Shown here: in pieces, positions 25,801-34,339 of the stretch | How the letters are laid out: every line of letters starts with the position of its first letter | Position numbering within the stretch: the first letter of the stretch is position 1 | Assembly (NCBI RefSeq): GCF_014696615.1 | Contig: NZ_JACJQJ010000018.1 | Coordinates: forward strand, 62,001 to 126,000 | Length of the DNA: 64,000 bases | Reading direction: 5' to 3' | Source of the DNA: Nostoc linckia FACHB-104 | Lineage (GTDB): Bacteria; Cyanobacteriota; Cyanobacteriia; Cyanobacteriales; Nostocaceae | The notes under the pieces: model-generated | What the model was told of the DNA's origin: nothing | Database searches by the model: none | What the model saw: the letters and a program-made list of their open reading frames with translations, nothing else | Translations under genes and position numbers: made by a program

Positions 25801-26654
25801 CAGCGGCGGCGGGACGGGCTAACTTGCCTGAACTGCCAGCGACAGGTGCGTCTGGTGATGTCAGGATATCTACTGGCAAACTAATTGTCAGAGATGGTGC
25901 CAAAATTGACGTACAAAGTTTAGGCCCGGGAAATGCAGGTAATATGCAAGTTGTAGCTAACTCCATTTTTTTAGATAATCAAGGCACCATATCTGCAACC
26001 ACTACATCTGGTGAAGGTGGCAACATCAACCTGCAAGCCAGAACTTTGCTGATGCGCCATAACAGCCAGATATCTGCTACCGCAGGTGGCAGCGGTAACG
26101 GGGGTAACATTACCATTACTGGCTTTAGTCCGGCTAACTTCGTGGCGCTACTAGAAGGTAGTAAAATTACCGCCGATGCTTTCCAGGGTAGGGGAGGAAA
26201 CATCAGCATTAACACCAGAGGGTTATTTGCCTGTCCAGAATGCCAGATTAGTGCCAGTTCTGCACTGGGGATAGCTGGTGAAATCAAAATTATTACACCA
26301 GAAGCAGAAAGTAACTTTGAAATTGTGGATATCCCCCAAGAAGTAGCGCAACCAGAACAGGTGGTAGCACAAGCTTGTCGAGCCACAGCCAGACAAGCAC
26401 GGAGTGAATTTACCATCACCGGACGTGGTGGATTACCGCCCCGTCCCAGTGAAGCCCTCAGTAGTGGAGCTTTAGTCAGTTTTGAACCTGCTGTTCCTAG
26501 CGCCGCTACAGAGGTAAATCGTATTGCCCATCTGCCAGAGCCAGCGCGCGGTTGGTATGTAAATAGCCAAGGAGTATTAGTTCTCGCCAGTCAAGCACCA
26601 TCTGCTAGTCCCTATAGTTCTGGATTACCTTCATCTAACTGCCATGCAAATTAA
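22890..26654 (+). CDS. Two-partner secretion exoprotein (filamentous haemagglutinin-like TpsA)
   Basis: 1254 residues with an N-terminal signal peptide (about 1-28, ending SASAQ). A TPS/haemagglutinin secretion domain follows: IYEITGGSQVGSNLFHSFREF, GANFILINPSGINFG, and GGSFLASTAE. The rest is a repetitive beta-helix-like region with many GxGGxVNINAxxxVEL-type turns. The C-terminus (FACPECQISASSALG, then CRATARQARSEF) has paired cysteines, seen in many cyanobacterial TpsA proteins. It is predicted to be exported by Sec and then across the outer membrane by the TpsB encoded next, whose ATG overlaps this gene by 11 bp. The ligand is unknown. Confidence 0.9.
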   Translation: MKQVPRQILITCSIYLCCLFAGYSASAQISSDSSVGTQVNISGSSSNIYEITGGSQVGSNLFHSFREFSVPTGGEAFFNNNTNLNNITNIINRVTGGSISNIDGLIRENYGANFILINPSGINFGSTARLDIGGSFLASTAEIVKFADGAEFSATNIATPPLLTVSVPVGLQFGQNPAAIRIQGQGHNVTLPNRIFSPVSRGISNGLAVQPGKTLALVGGGIISEGGTLTAEGGRVDLGSVAGGLVSLNPNSQGWSLGYEGVSNFRDINLAQKSLADTSGAGSGSIQLQGRNIGIRDGSLALIQTQGTESAGNIDAKATDAVTVVGTTADGLLSSYLLAETLGAGKSGDINVVAPRVLVQDGAAIATFTYTGAVGGNVNINAAQSVQVIGSSPVNPNSFTNITAATFGAGNAGTLNISTAQLSAFSGGTIASLTAGSTGAGGNVNINATNLVELVGVAPAVFTPSAISSATSGKGKAGSVAINTQRVVIKDGGRVDASTLESGPAGSITINATESVDVSGTVPGSVNPSLIISAANIIDPALQQLLQVPPVPSGASGDVTINTGRFTVTNGAQATVRNDGPGDAGTLRVNADSILLSNQGGITAVTTGGKGGTIDLKVKDTLEMSGSSQISSDNLGGGAAGNLTIDTGKLKMSDRSFFSALTYGEGKGGDLNIRAADSIEIVGTGFAEFQGIFQVGAILGTLKPTDRGTGMFIGSVGAGTSGNLNLETRSLKMQNGGIIFSPTFTSGVGGTVNIRASDFIDVNGSAIQTGNVRGSTGTASDISIETRQLRLQDGGTIISPTLGNGAGGDVLIKASDSVQIERTPLGAALLTGIYTNTTFGTGQGGDLRIDTGKLFVQDGVIGSNTGSSLPFGVIPFGGTGGNVIVNATESVEIAGILPDARFPSGLGTTGFSASRSGDLTISTKKLILRDGADASTATLGAGKGGTLTVNASESIELSGTKVGDLVLGGISAAAGRANLPELPATGASGDVRISTGKLIVRDGAKIDVQSLGPGNAGNMQVVANSIFLDNQGTISATTTSGEGGNINLQARTLLMRHNSQISATAGGSGNGGNITITGFSPANFVALLEGSKITADAFQGRGGNISINTRGLFACPECQISASSALGIAGEIKIITPEAESNFEIVDIPQEVAQPEQVVAQACRATARQARSEFTITGRGGLPPRPSEALSSGALVSFEPAVPSAATEVNRIAHLPEPARGWYVNSQGVLVLASQAPSASPYSSGLPSSNCHAN

Positions 26655-28524
26655 ACAGAATTGGGGAGAAATAAGGGGAAAAGAGAAAAGGAGAAAGGGG
26701 AAAGGGATTGAATTACCGATGTTGTTTCCATTGATCTCAGGTGGTGCGCCATCTGTTAACCGTTGTCAAAAAGTGCCGCTATTAAGTCCAAGTGTGAGGA
26801 AACCGAAATTTTCTTTATCTCCGTATCTTTCCCTAATGGTTTTGGTGACTTTACTGCATCAGACAACCTCTGTTAAGGGACAAACAATTAATCCTGTCAC
26901 TCCACAACCACCAGAACTACCGCCACCTCAACCTCTACCGCCAACACCTGCACCGATTCAGATACCACCTACAGCACCGCCATCACCCGATGAAGTGCGC
27001 GATATTCCCGGGAATATCACGGTGAAACAGTTTGAGTTTGTGGGTAATACGGTATTTAGCCAAGCAGAATTAAGTCAGGCGATCGCAGATTTTACCAATA
27101 AACCCATCGCCTTTGCCCAACTCCTACAAGCGGCGAATCAAATCACCCAATTCTATGTGCAAAAGGGTTACATTACCTCTGGTGCTTACATCCCGAGTCA
27201 AGAATTCCGTTCTGGAATCATTAAAATTCAGGTAGTGGAAGGCAGTTTAGAAGATATTCAAGTCAACGTCACAAAAGGACGGTTGAACCCAAATTATATT
27301 CGCAGTCGAATTGCTTTAGGAACAAAAAAACCTCTGAATATCAATCAGTTACAGGAAGCTTTGCAAATATTGCAACTCAACCCTTTAATTGAGAGTTTGG
27401 ATGCTGAGTTAACCGCGGGTACTAGGCCGGGTGTGAATTCTTTGGCAGTAAATGTCAAGGGTGCCAGAACTTTTAATGCCCAAGTCAACCTAAATAATAA
27501 TCGTAACCCCAGCGTCGGCAGTTTTGAGCGCGGTATCACCTTATCAGAAGCTAACCTGCTGGGAATAGGAGATAAGTTGAGTGTTTCCTATAGCAATACA
27601 GATGGTAGCAATCAATATGAAGGTGGCTATACTGTACCTATAAATGCTCGCAATGGCACGATTGGCTTCAACTACCGCATCACAGACAACCGCATCGTTG
27701 AACCGCCATTCAATGATTTGGATATTGAGGTCAATTCGCGGGAATTTGAACTAACTTATCGTCAACCCATCATCCAAAGGGCGACACCAGAATTTAGCCA
27801 AGAATTGACACTTAGCCTCTCAGCCGCCAGACGGGAAAGTTTTTCTTCAATTCAAGGTGTAAAATTTCCCCTATTCCCTGGCGCGGACGATCAAGGCGCA
27901 ACGCGAATCAGCGAATTGAGTTTTGCTCAAGAATGGTTACAACGCAGCCGTAAAGAAGTATTAGCCGCGCGTTCCGAGTTTAACGTCGGGATTGGGGCTT
28001 TTGATGCCACGATTAATAACAACGAACCAGATAGTAGATATTTTCTCTGGCGAGGACAGCTGATATATTTACGCCTCCTTGGGACTCCCACAGCGCCAAG
28101 TGCGATCGCTCCTACATTGTTGTTGCGTTCTAATATGCAATTAGCCAGTGAATCTCTGCTTTCTATTGAACAATTTAGTTTAGGTGGACAAGGAACAGTA
28201 CGCGGTTATCGCCAAGATACCTTACTCAGCGATAACGGCATTTTCGCATCCGCCGAATTGCGTTTACCCGTCGCCCGGTTCCCAGAAGTGCAAGGAACTT
28301 TACAAGTAGCTCCATTTATCGATGTCGGTACAGTTTGGAATACAGGCAGAGAAAACCCCAGCCCCAACACACTCGCAGGCTTAGGATTAGGTTTGCTATG
28401 GCAAATGGGCGATCAATTTACAGCCCGCCTCGATTGGGGCATTCCTTTAGTGAGTATTGATACCGACAAGCGCACATGGCAAGACAATGGGTTGTATTTT
28501 CAGTTGGAGTATAAAGCGTTTTAA
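26644..28524 (+). CDS. TpsB outer-membrane transporter (ShlB/FhaC family)
   Basis: 626 residues. The N-terminus includes a hydrophobic export segment (about 62-80, LSLMVLVTLLHQTTSV) preceded by an unusual basic stretch, so an internal start is possible. A proline-rich linker (about 85-115) follows. Then come a POTRA_2 domain (ITVKQFEFVGNTVFSQAEL and IKIQVVEGSLEDI) and a FhaC/ShlB 16-strand barrel, ending in the hydrophobic aromatic QLEYKAF. The barrel contains the conserved FSLGGQGTVRGY (VRGY) loop motif. It should secrete the adjacent TpsA protein. Overlap of 11 bp with tpsA implies translational coupling; the CHAT gene follows after 67 bp. Confidence 0.93.
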   Translation: MQIKQNWGEIRGKEKRRKGKGIELPMLFPLISGGAPSVNRCQKVPLLSPSVRKPKFSLSPYLSLMVLVTLLHQTTSVKGQTINPVTPQPPELPPPQPLPPTPAPIQIPPTAPPSPDEVRDIPGNITVKQFEFVGNTVFSQAELSQAIADFTNKPIAFAQLLQAANQITQFYVQKGYITSGAYIPSQEFRSGIIKIQVVEGSLEDIQVNVTKGRLNPNYIRSRIALGTKKPLNINQLQEALQILQLNPLIESLDAELTAGTRPGVNSLAVNVKGARTFNAQVNLNNNRNPSVGSFERGITLSEANLLGIGDKLSVSYSNTDGSNQYEGGYTVPINARNGTIGFNYRITDNRIVEPPFNDLDIEVNSREFELTYRQPIIQRATPEFSQELTLSLSAARRESFSSIQGVKFPLFPGADDQGATRISELSFAQEWLQRSRKEVLAARSEFNVGIGAFDATINNNEPDSRYFLWRGQLIYLRLLGTPTAPSAIAPTLLLRSNMQLASESLLSIEQFSLGGQGTVRGYRQDTLLSDNGIFASAELRLPVARFPEVQGTLQVAPFIDVGTVWNTGRENPSPNTLAGLGLGLLWQMGDQFTARLDWGIPLVSIDTDKRTWQDNGLYFQLEYKAF

Positions 28525-28591
28525 AGGGTGAAGGGGGAAAGGGGAAAGGGGAACGGGAAAATAACCAATAATAAACACCAAATAAAAAACT

Positions 28592-31366
28592 ATGTTTTAT
28601 AAAAAATATCGCCGTTTATTAGTTTTTATACTTTCTGCTTTATTGGGACTTTTATCTAGTTTCAGTATTCCCGCTTGGTCAAATTCTGGTAGTCAGCAAG
28701 TTAGAAACTCACAAGAACTAGAAAAATTACCTATTACCCAATCCCCAATCCCCAATCCCCAATCCCCAATCCCCAATCCCCAATCCCCAGCCCTAAATCT
28801 CGCTCGAGAAGGTCAACAACGCTACAATGCGGGACAATTAGAAGCAGCAGCGAAGTTATGGCAAGCGGCGGCTGAAGCTTATCAAAAAGCGGGCGATCGC
28901 GAGGGGATGAGTAAGAGTCTGATCAACAAATCTCAGGCTTTGCAAGATTTGGGGCTTTATCCCACTGCTTGTAAGACTGTATTGCAAGCTTTAGCTATTA
29001 AAAACCCAGATTGTAGTCCCAATCAAATTAACCAAGTTCAAAAAACCTTTGCTCAACAACAAGATTCCCTGTCTCTCACCCAAGGAATTGGCTTACATAG
29101 CCTGGGTGATATTCTCCGCAAGCAGGGATTATTACAACAGTCGCAAGAAATTTTGCTGTTGAGTCTGTCAGCAAAGGGGGAATCACCTACAAAAAGCGGA
29201 GTGCTTCTGAGTTTAGGAAATACTCAACGTCTGTTAGGAAACCAAAGCCGCGATCGCTGGGATTATGACGCAGTGACGGAAATTGTTGATCGCAAATCTC
29301 TGGCGGATGCACTAGCACCTTACCAGCAAGCTTTTAACTACTATAGCCAAGGAGCAAAATTAGCATCAGCACCAGCAATTCCTAAAATTCAGGCTCAACT
29401 GAATCACTTTCAACTATTACTAGATATTCAAAAATGGTGGGGTGAACAGACACAACGCCGCATCGCTTCTTGGACGAGATTTGGTGAAGCTAATTTGATT
29501 CAACGGGCGCAAGATTTTCTCTCGCAGTTGCAGTTACAGTTAAACCAAGATGCACTAGCTTTGCAAGGTGAAATTACATCAAATTTGGCTAATCTTCCTC
29601 CCAGCCGCGCTGCAATTTATGCTCAAATTAACTTTGTAGAATCTTTGATGCAAAGCGAACAACTAGAAAAAGTTGAACCAGTATTAAATACTGCACTGCA
29701 ACAGGCACGTCAGATACAGGATCGACAAGCTGAAAGTTACGCTTTAGGCTACTTGGGTAAACTTTATCAAAAGCAGGGACAATTAAGCCAAGCTACGACA
29801 CTTACGCAGCAAGCGCTAATGTTAGCCCAAGAACAAAATATTAACGGTGATGCGCGGGAAGTTACCTATCTTTGGCAATCTCAGTTAGGGAGATTATTAC
29901 GCAGCCAAGGAGATCCCAAAGGTGCGATCGCAGCTTACACCGCCGCTTATAATACTTTGCAATCTCTGCGTAGCGATTTAAATGCTAACAACCAAGATGT
30001 GCAGTTTGACTTTATCCAAGAAGTAAAACCTGTCTATGTAGAATTAGTAGATTTGCTTTTGCAATCTAATCTTAGTGCTGAAGAATTAAATTCCCTCATC
30101 GTCTCAAATCTGGGTACTAAGGAGCAAAAAACAACCACTAAAAAACCGCAAGAACGTTTAGAATTAGCCCGCAGAGTAATAGAGTCTTTGCAACTAGCAG
30201 AACTCGATAACTTCTTTCAAGACCCCTGTTCCGAAACTACAAATGTTGCGGTACAAATTGATAATATTGACCCCCGCGCAGCTGTTATCTATCCCATCGT
30301 TTTGCCAGACCGCTTAGAAGTTATCCTTTCCATGTCTGGTAAACCGTTGCAGTCAGTAAAAATTCCCATCAGCGAACAGAAAGTCAATGAAACTCTCGAT
30401 AGGCTTTACGACAACTTAGATAACGCTACTATTAACAATTCTGCACGAAATATTGTCTTTACTTCTAACCCCAACCCCAAGGAATTAAAAGACAATCTTC
30501 AAACATTATTACCAATTTTTGGCGAAGTTTATAACTGGTTAATTAAACCTTTTGAGTCAGAATTAGACAGTAACCAAATCCAAACTTTATTATTTGTCTT
30601 AAATGGTAGATTGCAGCGAGTACCAATAGCTGCACTTTATAACGGACAAAATTATCTCATTGAGAAATATAGTGTAGCCCTGGTTCCCAGTTTGCAATTA
30701 ATTAATCCGAAAAAATTGCAAAGAAAACCACTGAAAGTATTAGCAGCAGGAGTGAGCGAGCAACTGAAAGTCCAAGGAGAATATTTTGCCGCATTGGTTA
30801 ACGTTCCCAAGGAATTAGAGCAAATTAAACAAACCTTTCCTAGTTCTAAAAAACTGCTAAATCAAGAATTCACCGCCAAAACTATTCAAAAACAATTGCA
30901 ATCAAATTTTCCTGTAGTTCATCTCGCAACTCATGGCTTATTTAGTTCTAATCCCCAACGGAACTTTATTATTACAGGGGATGCAAAAAGTATCAGTATT
31001 AATGAGTTAAGTACTTTGTTGCGGGAACAAGATAGATCTGTGGAATTACTAGTACTGAGCGCTTGTGAAACTGCAACTGGCGATGAGCGAGCAGTCTTAG
31101 GCTTAGCGGGAATGGCTGTGCGTTCTGGGGCCCGTAGTACACTAGCGACTCTGTGGCCTGTAGGCGATGCTTCCACTACTAAACTCATGGGTCAATTTTA
31201 CCAAGACCTCAAACAACCAGGAGTAAAACAAGCAGACGCACTCAGAAACGCCCAGCGATCGCTGTTAGAATCTTTGAAGCAGAATCCTCCTTTACCTGAG
31301 TTAAAAAATTTACCACCTCATCCTTATTATTGGGCACCTTACGTTTTGGTGGGGAATTGGCAATAG
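28592..31366 (+). CDS. Exported TPR-CHAT protease-like protein
   Basis: 924 residues with a signal peptide (LLVFILSALLGLLSSFSIPAW), TPR-like helical repeats in about residues 70-480, and a C-terminal CHAT domain (about 640-924). The caspase-like dyad is visible: H781 in LATHGLFSS and C825 in VLSACETATGD, followed by GMAVRSGARSTLATLWPVGD. Residues about 50-66 are a repetitive SPIPNPQ stretch encoded by a CCCCAAT heptamer array. CHAT proteins next to TpsA/TpsB genes recur in cyanobacteria and may process or control the secreted partner; that role is inferred. It is the third gene of the tpsA-tpsB-CHAT operon. Confidence 0.9.
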   Translation: MFYKKYRRLLVFILSALLGLLSSFSIPAWSNSGSQQVRNSQELEKLPITQSPIPNPQSPIPNPQSPALNLAREGQQRYNAGQLEAAAKLWQAAAEAYQKAGDREGMSKSLINKSQALQDLGLYPTACKTVLQALAIKNPDCSPNQINQVQKTFAQQQDSLSLTQGIGLHSLGDILRKQGLLQQSQEILLLSLSAKGESPTKSGVLLSLGNTQRLLGNQSRDRWDYDAVTEIVDRKSLADALAPYQQAFNYYSQGAKLASAPAIPKIQAQLNHFQLLLDIQKWWGEQTQRRIASWTRFGEANLIQRAQDFLSQLQLQLNQDALALQGEITSNLANLPPSRAAIYAQINFVESLMQSEQLEKVEPVLNTALQQARQIQDRQAESYALGYLGKLYQKQGQLSQATTLTQQALMLAQEQNINGDAREVTYLWQSQLGRLLRSQGDPKGAIAAYTAAYNTLQSLRSDLNANNQDVQFDFIQEVKPVYVELVDLLLQSNLSAEELNSLIVSNLGTKEQKTTTKKPQERLELARRVIESLQLAELDNFFQDPCSETTNVAVQIDNIDPRAAVIYPIVLPDRLEVILSMSGKPLQSVKIPISEQKVNETLDRLYDNLDNATINNSARNIVFTSNPNPKELKDNLQTLLPIFGEVYNWLIKPFESELDSNQIQTLLFVLNGRLQRVPIAALYNGQNYLIEKYSVALVPSLQLINPKKLQRKPLKVLAAGVSEQLKVQGEYFAALVNVPKELEQIKQTFPSSKKLLNQEFTAKTIQKQLQSNFPVVHLATHGLFSSNPQRNFIITGDAKSISINELSTLLREQDRSVELLVLSACETATGDERAVLGLAGMAVRSGARSTLATLWPVGDASTTKLMGQFYQDLKQPGVKQADALRNAQRSLLESLKQNPPLPELKNLPPHPYYWAPYVLVGNWQ
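28739..28789 (+). repeat. CCCCAAT heptamer array inside a CDS
   Basis: About seven copies of CCCCAAT occur in frame, giving repeated SPIPNPQ. The same heptamer occurs outside genes at 8617-8645 and 10540-10570. Confidence 0.9.
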
Positions 31367-31426
31367 GGAATGGGGAACTCGGGGCCCCCTCTGGGGATAA
31401 GGGGTAATGGGGAATGGGTAAAGGGG

Positions 31427-31461
31427 GATGAGGGAGATGAGGGAGATGAGGGAGATGAGGG
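31427..31461. repeat. GGGAGATGA 9-bp tandem array
   Basis: Four near-identical copies of GGGAGATGA lie between the CHAT gene and the next dispersed repeat. The complementary CTCCCTCAT unit occurs in frame in two genes of this window. Confidence 0.85.
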
Positions 31462-32108
31462 AGAAAAAACAATTTACTTATACCAAATCAAATAATATTT
31501 GCGACACATCAATAATAAGTAAGTAGCTGGTGGGAATTAAATATAAGATGGACGTAGGTTGGGTTGAGGAACGAAACCCAACACCCGCATGGGTTACGCT
31601 ATCGCTAACCCATCCTACAAATAATTATGCCTCCCTACTGAGTTAAACAAAATTAATTACACAATGTCATTGCGAATGGAGCGGAGCGGAATGTAGGCGA
31701 AGCCTTCCCGAAGGGTAGCAATCGCAAGGGTTGGGATTGCTTCTCTTTGCTACGCAACGCTACCGCGAACGAGACGCTGCGCTCGCAATGACTGTAATTA
31801 ATTTTGCGTGGTTACTTATTTTAGAGGGCATAGCAGTACCCATTGATGTCAACTTCAGTCGCAGTTGGCTTATTTGCTGGCTTTCATACTCACCTTGGAA
31901 TGAATGATGCTGTTGATCAATTAATTGAGGGGTATGACCCCCATGACCAAAACCTTCGCTTTGCGTTGTTCTCCTGCCCTGCAATTAATTGCGGGCTAAT
32001 AGTGAACGTGCGTTCAAACGCACTAAAAATATGGAAAATATTTAATTGATTAAGTCAACCCCCACCTGATTCACAAACAGCATCATGAATTCCAAGGGAC
32101 AAAGTTCA

Positions 32109-32195
32109 AGCCTACTGAAGTAGACTAGGGATTTGTGAAAATTTTTAGTCATCTTGAGATGACTTTTGCTATGAGGCTAGGAATTCATTCCTAGC
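32109..32195. repeat. Triple stem-loop dispersed-type repeat
   Basis: Three consecutive palindromes: AGCCTACT/AGTAGACT (32109-32126), AGTCATCT/AGATGACT (32147-32164) and GCTAGGAAT/ATTCCTAGC (32176-32195). The second is followed by TTTT and could terminate transcription. From memory, similar hairpin cassettes are common between Nostoc genes; the role is unknown. Confidence 0.6.
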
Positions 32196-32454
32196 TGGGT
32201 TATGGGTTTCGCATTAAGTTTACACTAATGAATTTGTGTTTGGTGTTGGTGAGTAAACCGGAGGGGGGACACCTAGAAAAATTGTTTATGTTAGATTAAT
32301 TTATCGCTGTTTTAACTACTTATCTACCAACCCCAAAATTCTGGGTAAGGACTGGTGCTTTCACCCAATGACGGCAGTTGCTACAACGCGGGAAACCCGC
32401 GCAACGCACTGCCTCCCCAATACCCAATACCCCATGCCCCATAGGATATTGTAA

Positions 32455-33261
32455 ATGATTGCTCAAACTCGAGAATTAGATGCCCAAGACTGGGTAAAAA
32501 CACGTTCTTCCCTCGATGCTAGCGAATCTACTTTCTTAGTCTGGAAAGGTAAAATTTACGCTTTTATCCCTGGTGAGAAGCGGAAACTCTTATTTAAAAT
32601 ATTAGGGATGAGTGTTAGTAGATGTATTGCCCTAGAACCAGGAGTTTGGGATTTTACTTCTCGGGAACTGAATTACTACCTTGACCCGGAGACGGAAGAA
32701 AAATTAAATAAATGGGAGAATCCTTGGACGGGGGAAACTGTGCCGGTGATGCACGTGGCAAATAATCCCGTACAGGGTACATTTAAAGGTAAATTCCCCG
32801 CGCAAGTTGAAGGTGAAAGCACCACTTTTGTGTTTGATATCTTTCCCACTTACCCCAACCCTTTAGCGGGTGACTCAAAATTTGCAGAGTACAGTCCCCA
32901 AGAAGTTTATCAAGCGGCGGAATTATTTAAACTCACTGTACCTACTCAAGATTTATCCAACTCAGCGCTGAATTCAGTTTCGGAAGTGAAACTCAGTTGG
33001 GATAGGATTGGTCAATGGCTACCTTGGATGAAAATGAGCGATCGCCCCGGTCAGCTGATATATAGTGCTATTGGTGGTAAAGTCAACGGTTTCTCTGAGT
33101 TACCGCAGTTATTTCAAGATGAAATTAACAATCGCGTTCCTTTATATAAGGAAGCACCACAATCAGCGCTGGATGTGGAAGATATGACTTCTTGGCTTTA
33201 CTTTCAAGAACATTTTGATGCTTACTTAGCGGGAGAAGTCTTTCCGATACCAGCAGCATAA
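32455..33261 (+). CDS. DUF1838-family protein
   Basis: 268 residues, soluble, with no signal peptide in this version. Family features include FLVWKGKIYAFIPGEKRKLLFKILGMSVSRC near the N-terminus, a LNYYLDPETEEKLNKWENPWTG region, and a C-terminal YSAIGGKVNGFSELP and WLYFQEHFDAYLAGEVFPIP. The family has no established function; it occurs as single proteins in cyanobacteria and proteobacteria. STRR-rich DNA precedes the ATG and no SD is visible. It converges with the SDR gene across a TTGACTG heptamer array. Confidence 0.8.
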   Translation: MIAQTRELDAQDWVKTRSSLDASESTFLVWKGKIYAFIPGEKRKLLFKILGMSVSRCIALEPGVWDFTSRELNYYLDPETEEKLNKWENPWTGETVPVMHVANNPVQGTFKGKFPAQVEGESTTFVFDIFPTYPNPLAGDSKFAEYSPQEVYQAAELFKLTVPTQDLSNSALNSVSEVKLSWDRIGQWLPWMKMSDRPGQLIYSAIGGKVNGFSELPQLFQDEINNRVPLYKEAPQSALDVEDMTSWLYFQEHFDAYLAGEVFPIPAA

Positions 33262-33302
33262 AACGTAGGATGCGTTATTAACGCATCCCCCAGCATTTTT
33301 AT

Positions 33303-33342
33303 TTGACTGTTGACTGTTGACTGTTGACTTTTGACTTTTGAC
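33303..33342. repeat. TTGACTG/TTGACTT heptamer array
   Basis: Five to six 7-bp units lie between convergent genes, ending six bases before the SDR stop codon. Confidence 0.9.
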
Positions 33343-33347
33343 TTCTT

Positions 33348-34136
33348 TTAAAATGTTCCTGGGTTGCTTCCACCATCAACTTGTAGCATCACGCCATTGA
33401 CAAATGAAGCGGCTGGAGAACAGAGAAATACGGCGACATTGGCAAATTCTTCTGGTGTTCCCAAGCGACCTAAAGGGATATTGTTGGTAATAGCGGTAAT
33501 TTCTGCTTCTTTGGTATTACCACTTTTCGCAATGCGGGCGTTGACTAGTTCTTCTACTCGTTCTGTATATGTCCAGCCTGGTAAAATGCTGTTAACCCGA
33601 ATGCGATCGCTTCCTAATTCTTGGCTGAGTGTTTTGGTTAAGCCAATTACCGCTAGGCGAATGGAATTAGATAACACCAGATTTTGCACTGGATGTTTTG
33701 TGGAAGTGGAAGTAATAGTGAGAATCGCGCCGGCGTTAGATTGGCGGAGGTAAGGTAAGGCGTATTTTACTAAATGAACTGCACTTAGCAAGTTCAAATT
33801 AATCGCAGCTTCCCATTTGGGGATATCAATATCATCAAATGTACCCGCAGGTGGCCCACCAGCATTGGTAACGAGAATATCTAAGCCGCCAAATTTATCT
33901 ACTGTCGCATTAATTACCCGTTCAATATCTGCTTGTTGGCTAACATCTGCACGGATAGCTAATACTTCGTTTCCGGTTTCGCTTTCTATGTTTGCAGCAG
34001 TTTTCTCAACTAATTCACTACGGGAACAAATCACAACTTTTGCACCTTCGCGGGCAAATTGTCTGGCTGTGGCTTTACCTAAACCTTTGCTAGCAGCCGT
34101 CACTAAAGCTACTTTGCCATTTAGTTGTAAATCCAT
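33348..34136 (-). CDS. Divergent short-chain dehydrogenase/reductase
   Basis: 262 residues with the SDR fold: nucleotide loop TAASKGLGKA (first glycine of TGxxxGxG is Ala), NAGG at about 91-94, and a C-terminal GGTPEEFANVAVFLCSPAASFVNG variant (LGTPEEFANVAVFL) ending VDGGSNPGTF. The catalytic YxxxK is absent: after the active-site serine region ITSTSTKHP the sequence reads LVLSNSIRLAV. This SN-R variant is a recognisable SDR subgroup with unclear chemistry. An FabG-type annotation would be misleading. Probably cytosolic. It is on the same strand as the aldolase-like gene but 200 bp downstream. Confidence 0.85.
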   Translation of the reverse strand: MDLQLNGKVALVTAASKGLGKATARQFAREGAKVVICSRSELVEKTAANIESETGNEVLAIRADVSQQADIERVINATVDKFGGLDILVTNAGGPPAGTFDDIDIPKWEAAINLNLLSAVHLVKYALPYLRQSNAGAILTITSTSTKHPVQNLVLSNSIRLAVIGLTKTLSQELGSDRIRVNSILPGWTYTERVEELVNARIAKSGNTKEAEITAITNNIPLGRLGTPEEFANVAVFLCSPAASFVNGVMLQVDGGSNPGTF

Positions 34137-34339
34137 AATCTACAATTTTTAAGTTTATTAATACCAAACTAAATCAAAAGCAAAAAGAAGCTATTCTTTG
34201 ACCTTTTCCTCTTGTACAGACGCGATTAATCGCGTCTTTCGCGTCTTTCGCGTCTTTCCAACTATTGAAACACTGAATCCTTACCAACAATTTAAATAGG
34301 TAATTTTATCTTATTTAATATCACTATTGGCATAAGAGG

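Larger units (their letters stand above)
31367..32454. other. 1.1-kb intergenic repeat mosaic
   Basis: In order: a GGGAGATGA tandem array (about 31427-31461), the dispersed repeat at 31479-31512, a GTAGGTTGGG/CCATCCTAC palindrome (31555-31618), a REP-like block with GAGCGGAGCGGAATG and GCGAACGAGACGC (31673-31795), a non-repetitive segment (31800-32090), and the triple-hairpin element. No gene is supported; two overlapping opposite ORFs of 68-74 codons in 31760-32049 look spurious. Confidence 0.55.

Noticed and set aside
23216-26419. Several minus-strand ORFs of 64-192 codons inside the TpsA gene
   Set aside because: They overlap a well-supported gene with signal peptide and TPS domain; composition is that of reverse-complement GC-biased repeats.
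31760-32049. Opposed ORFs of 74 and 68 codons in the repeat mosaic
   Set aside because: They occupy the same DNA on both strands and neither has recognisable protein features.
32147-32167. Hairpin plus TTTT as terminator of a small RNA gene
   Set aside because: It lies inside a three-hairpin repeat and no promoter or conserved RNA could be recognised, so a small RNA is not claimed.
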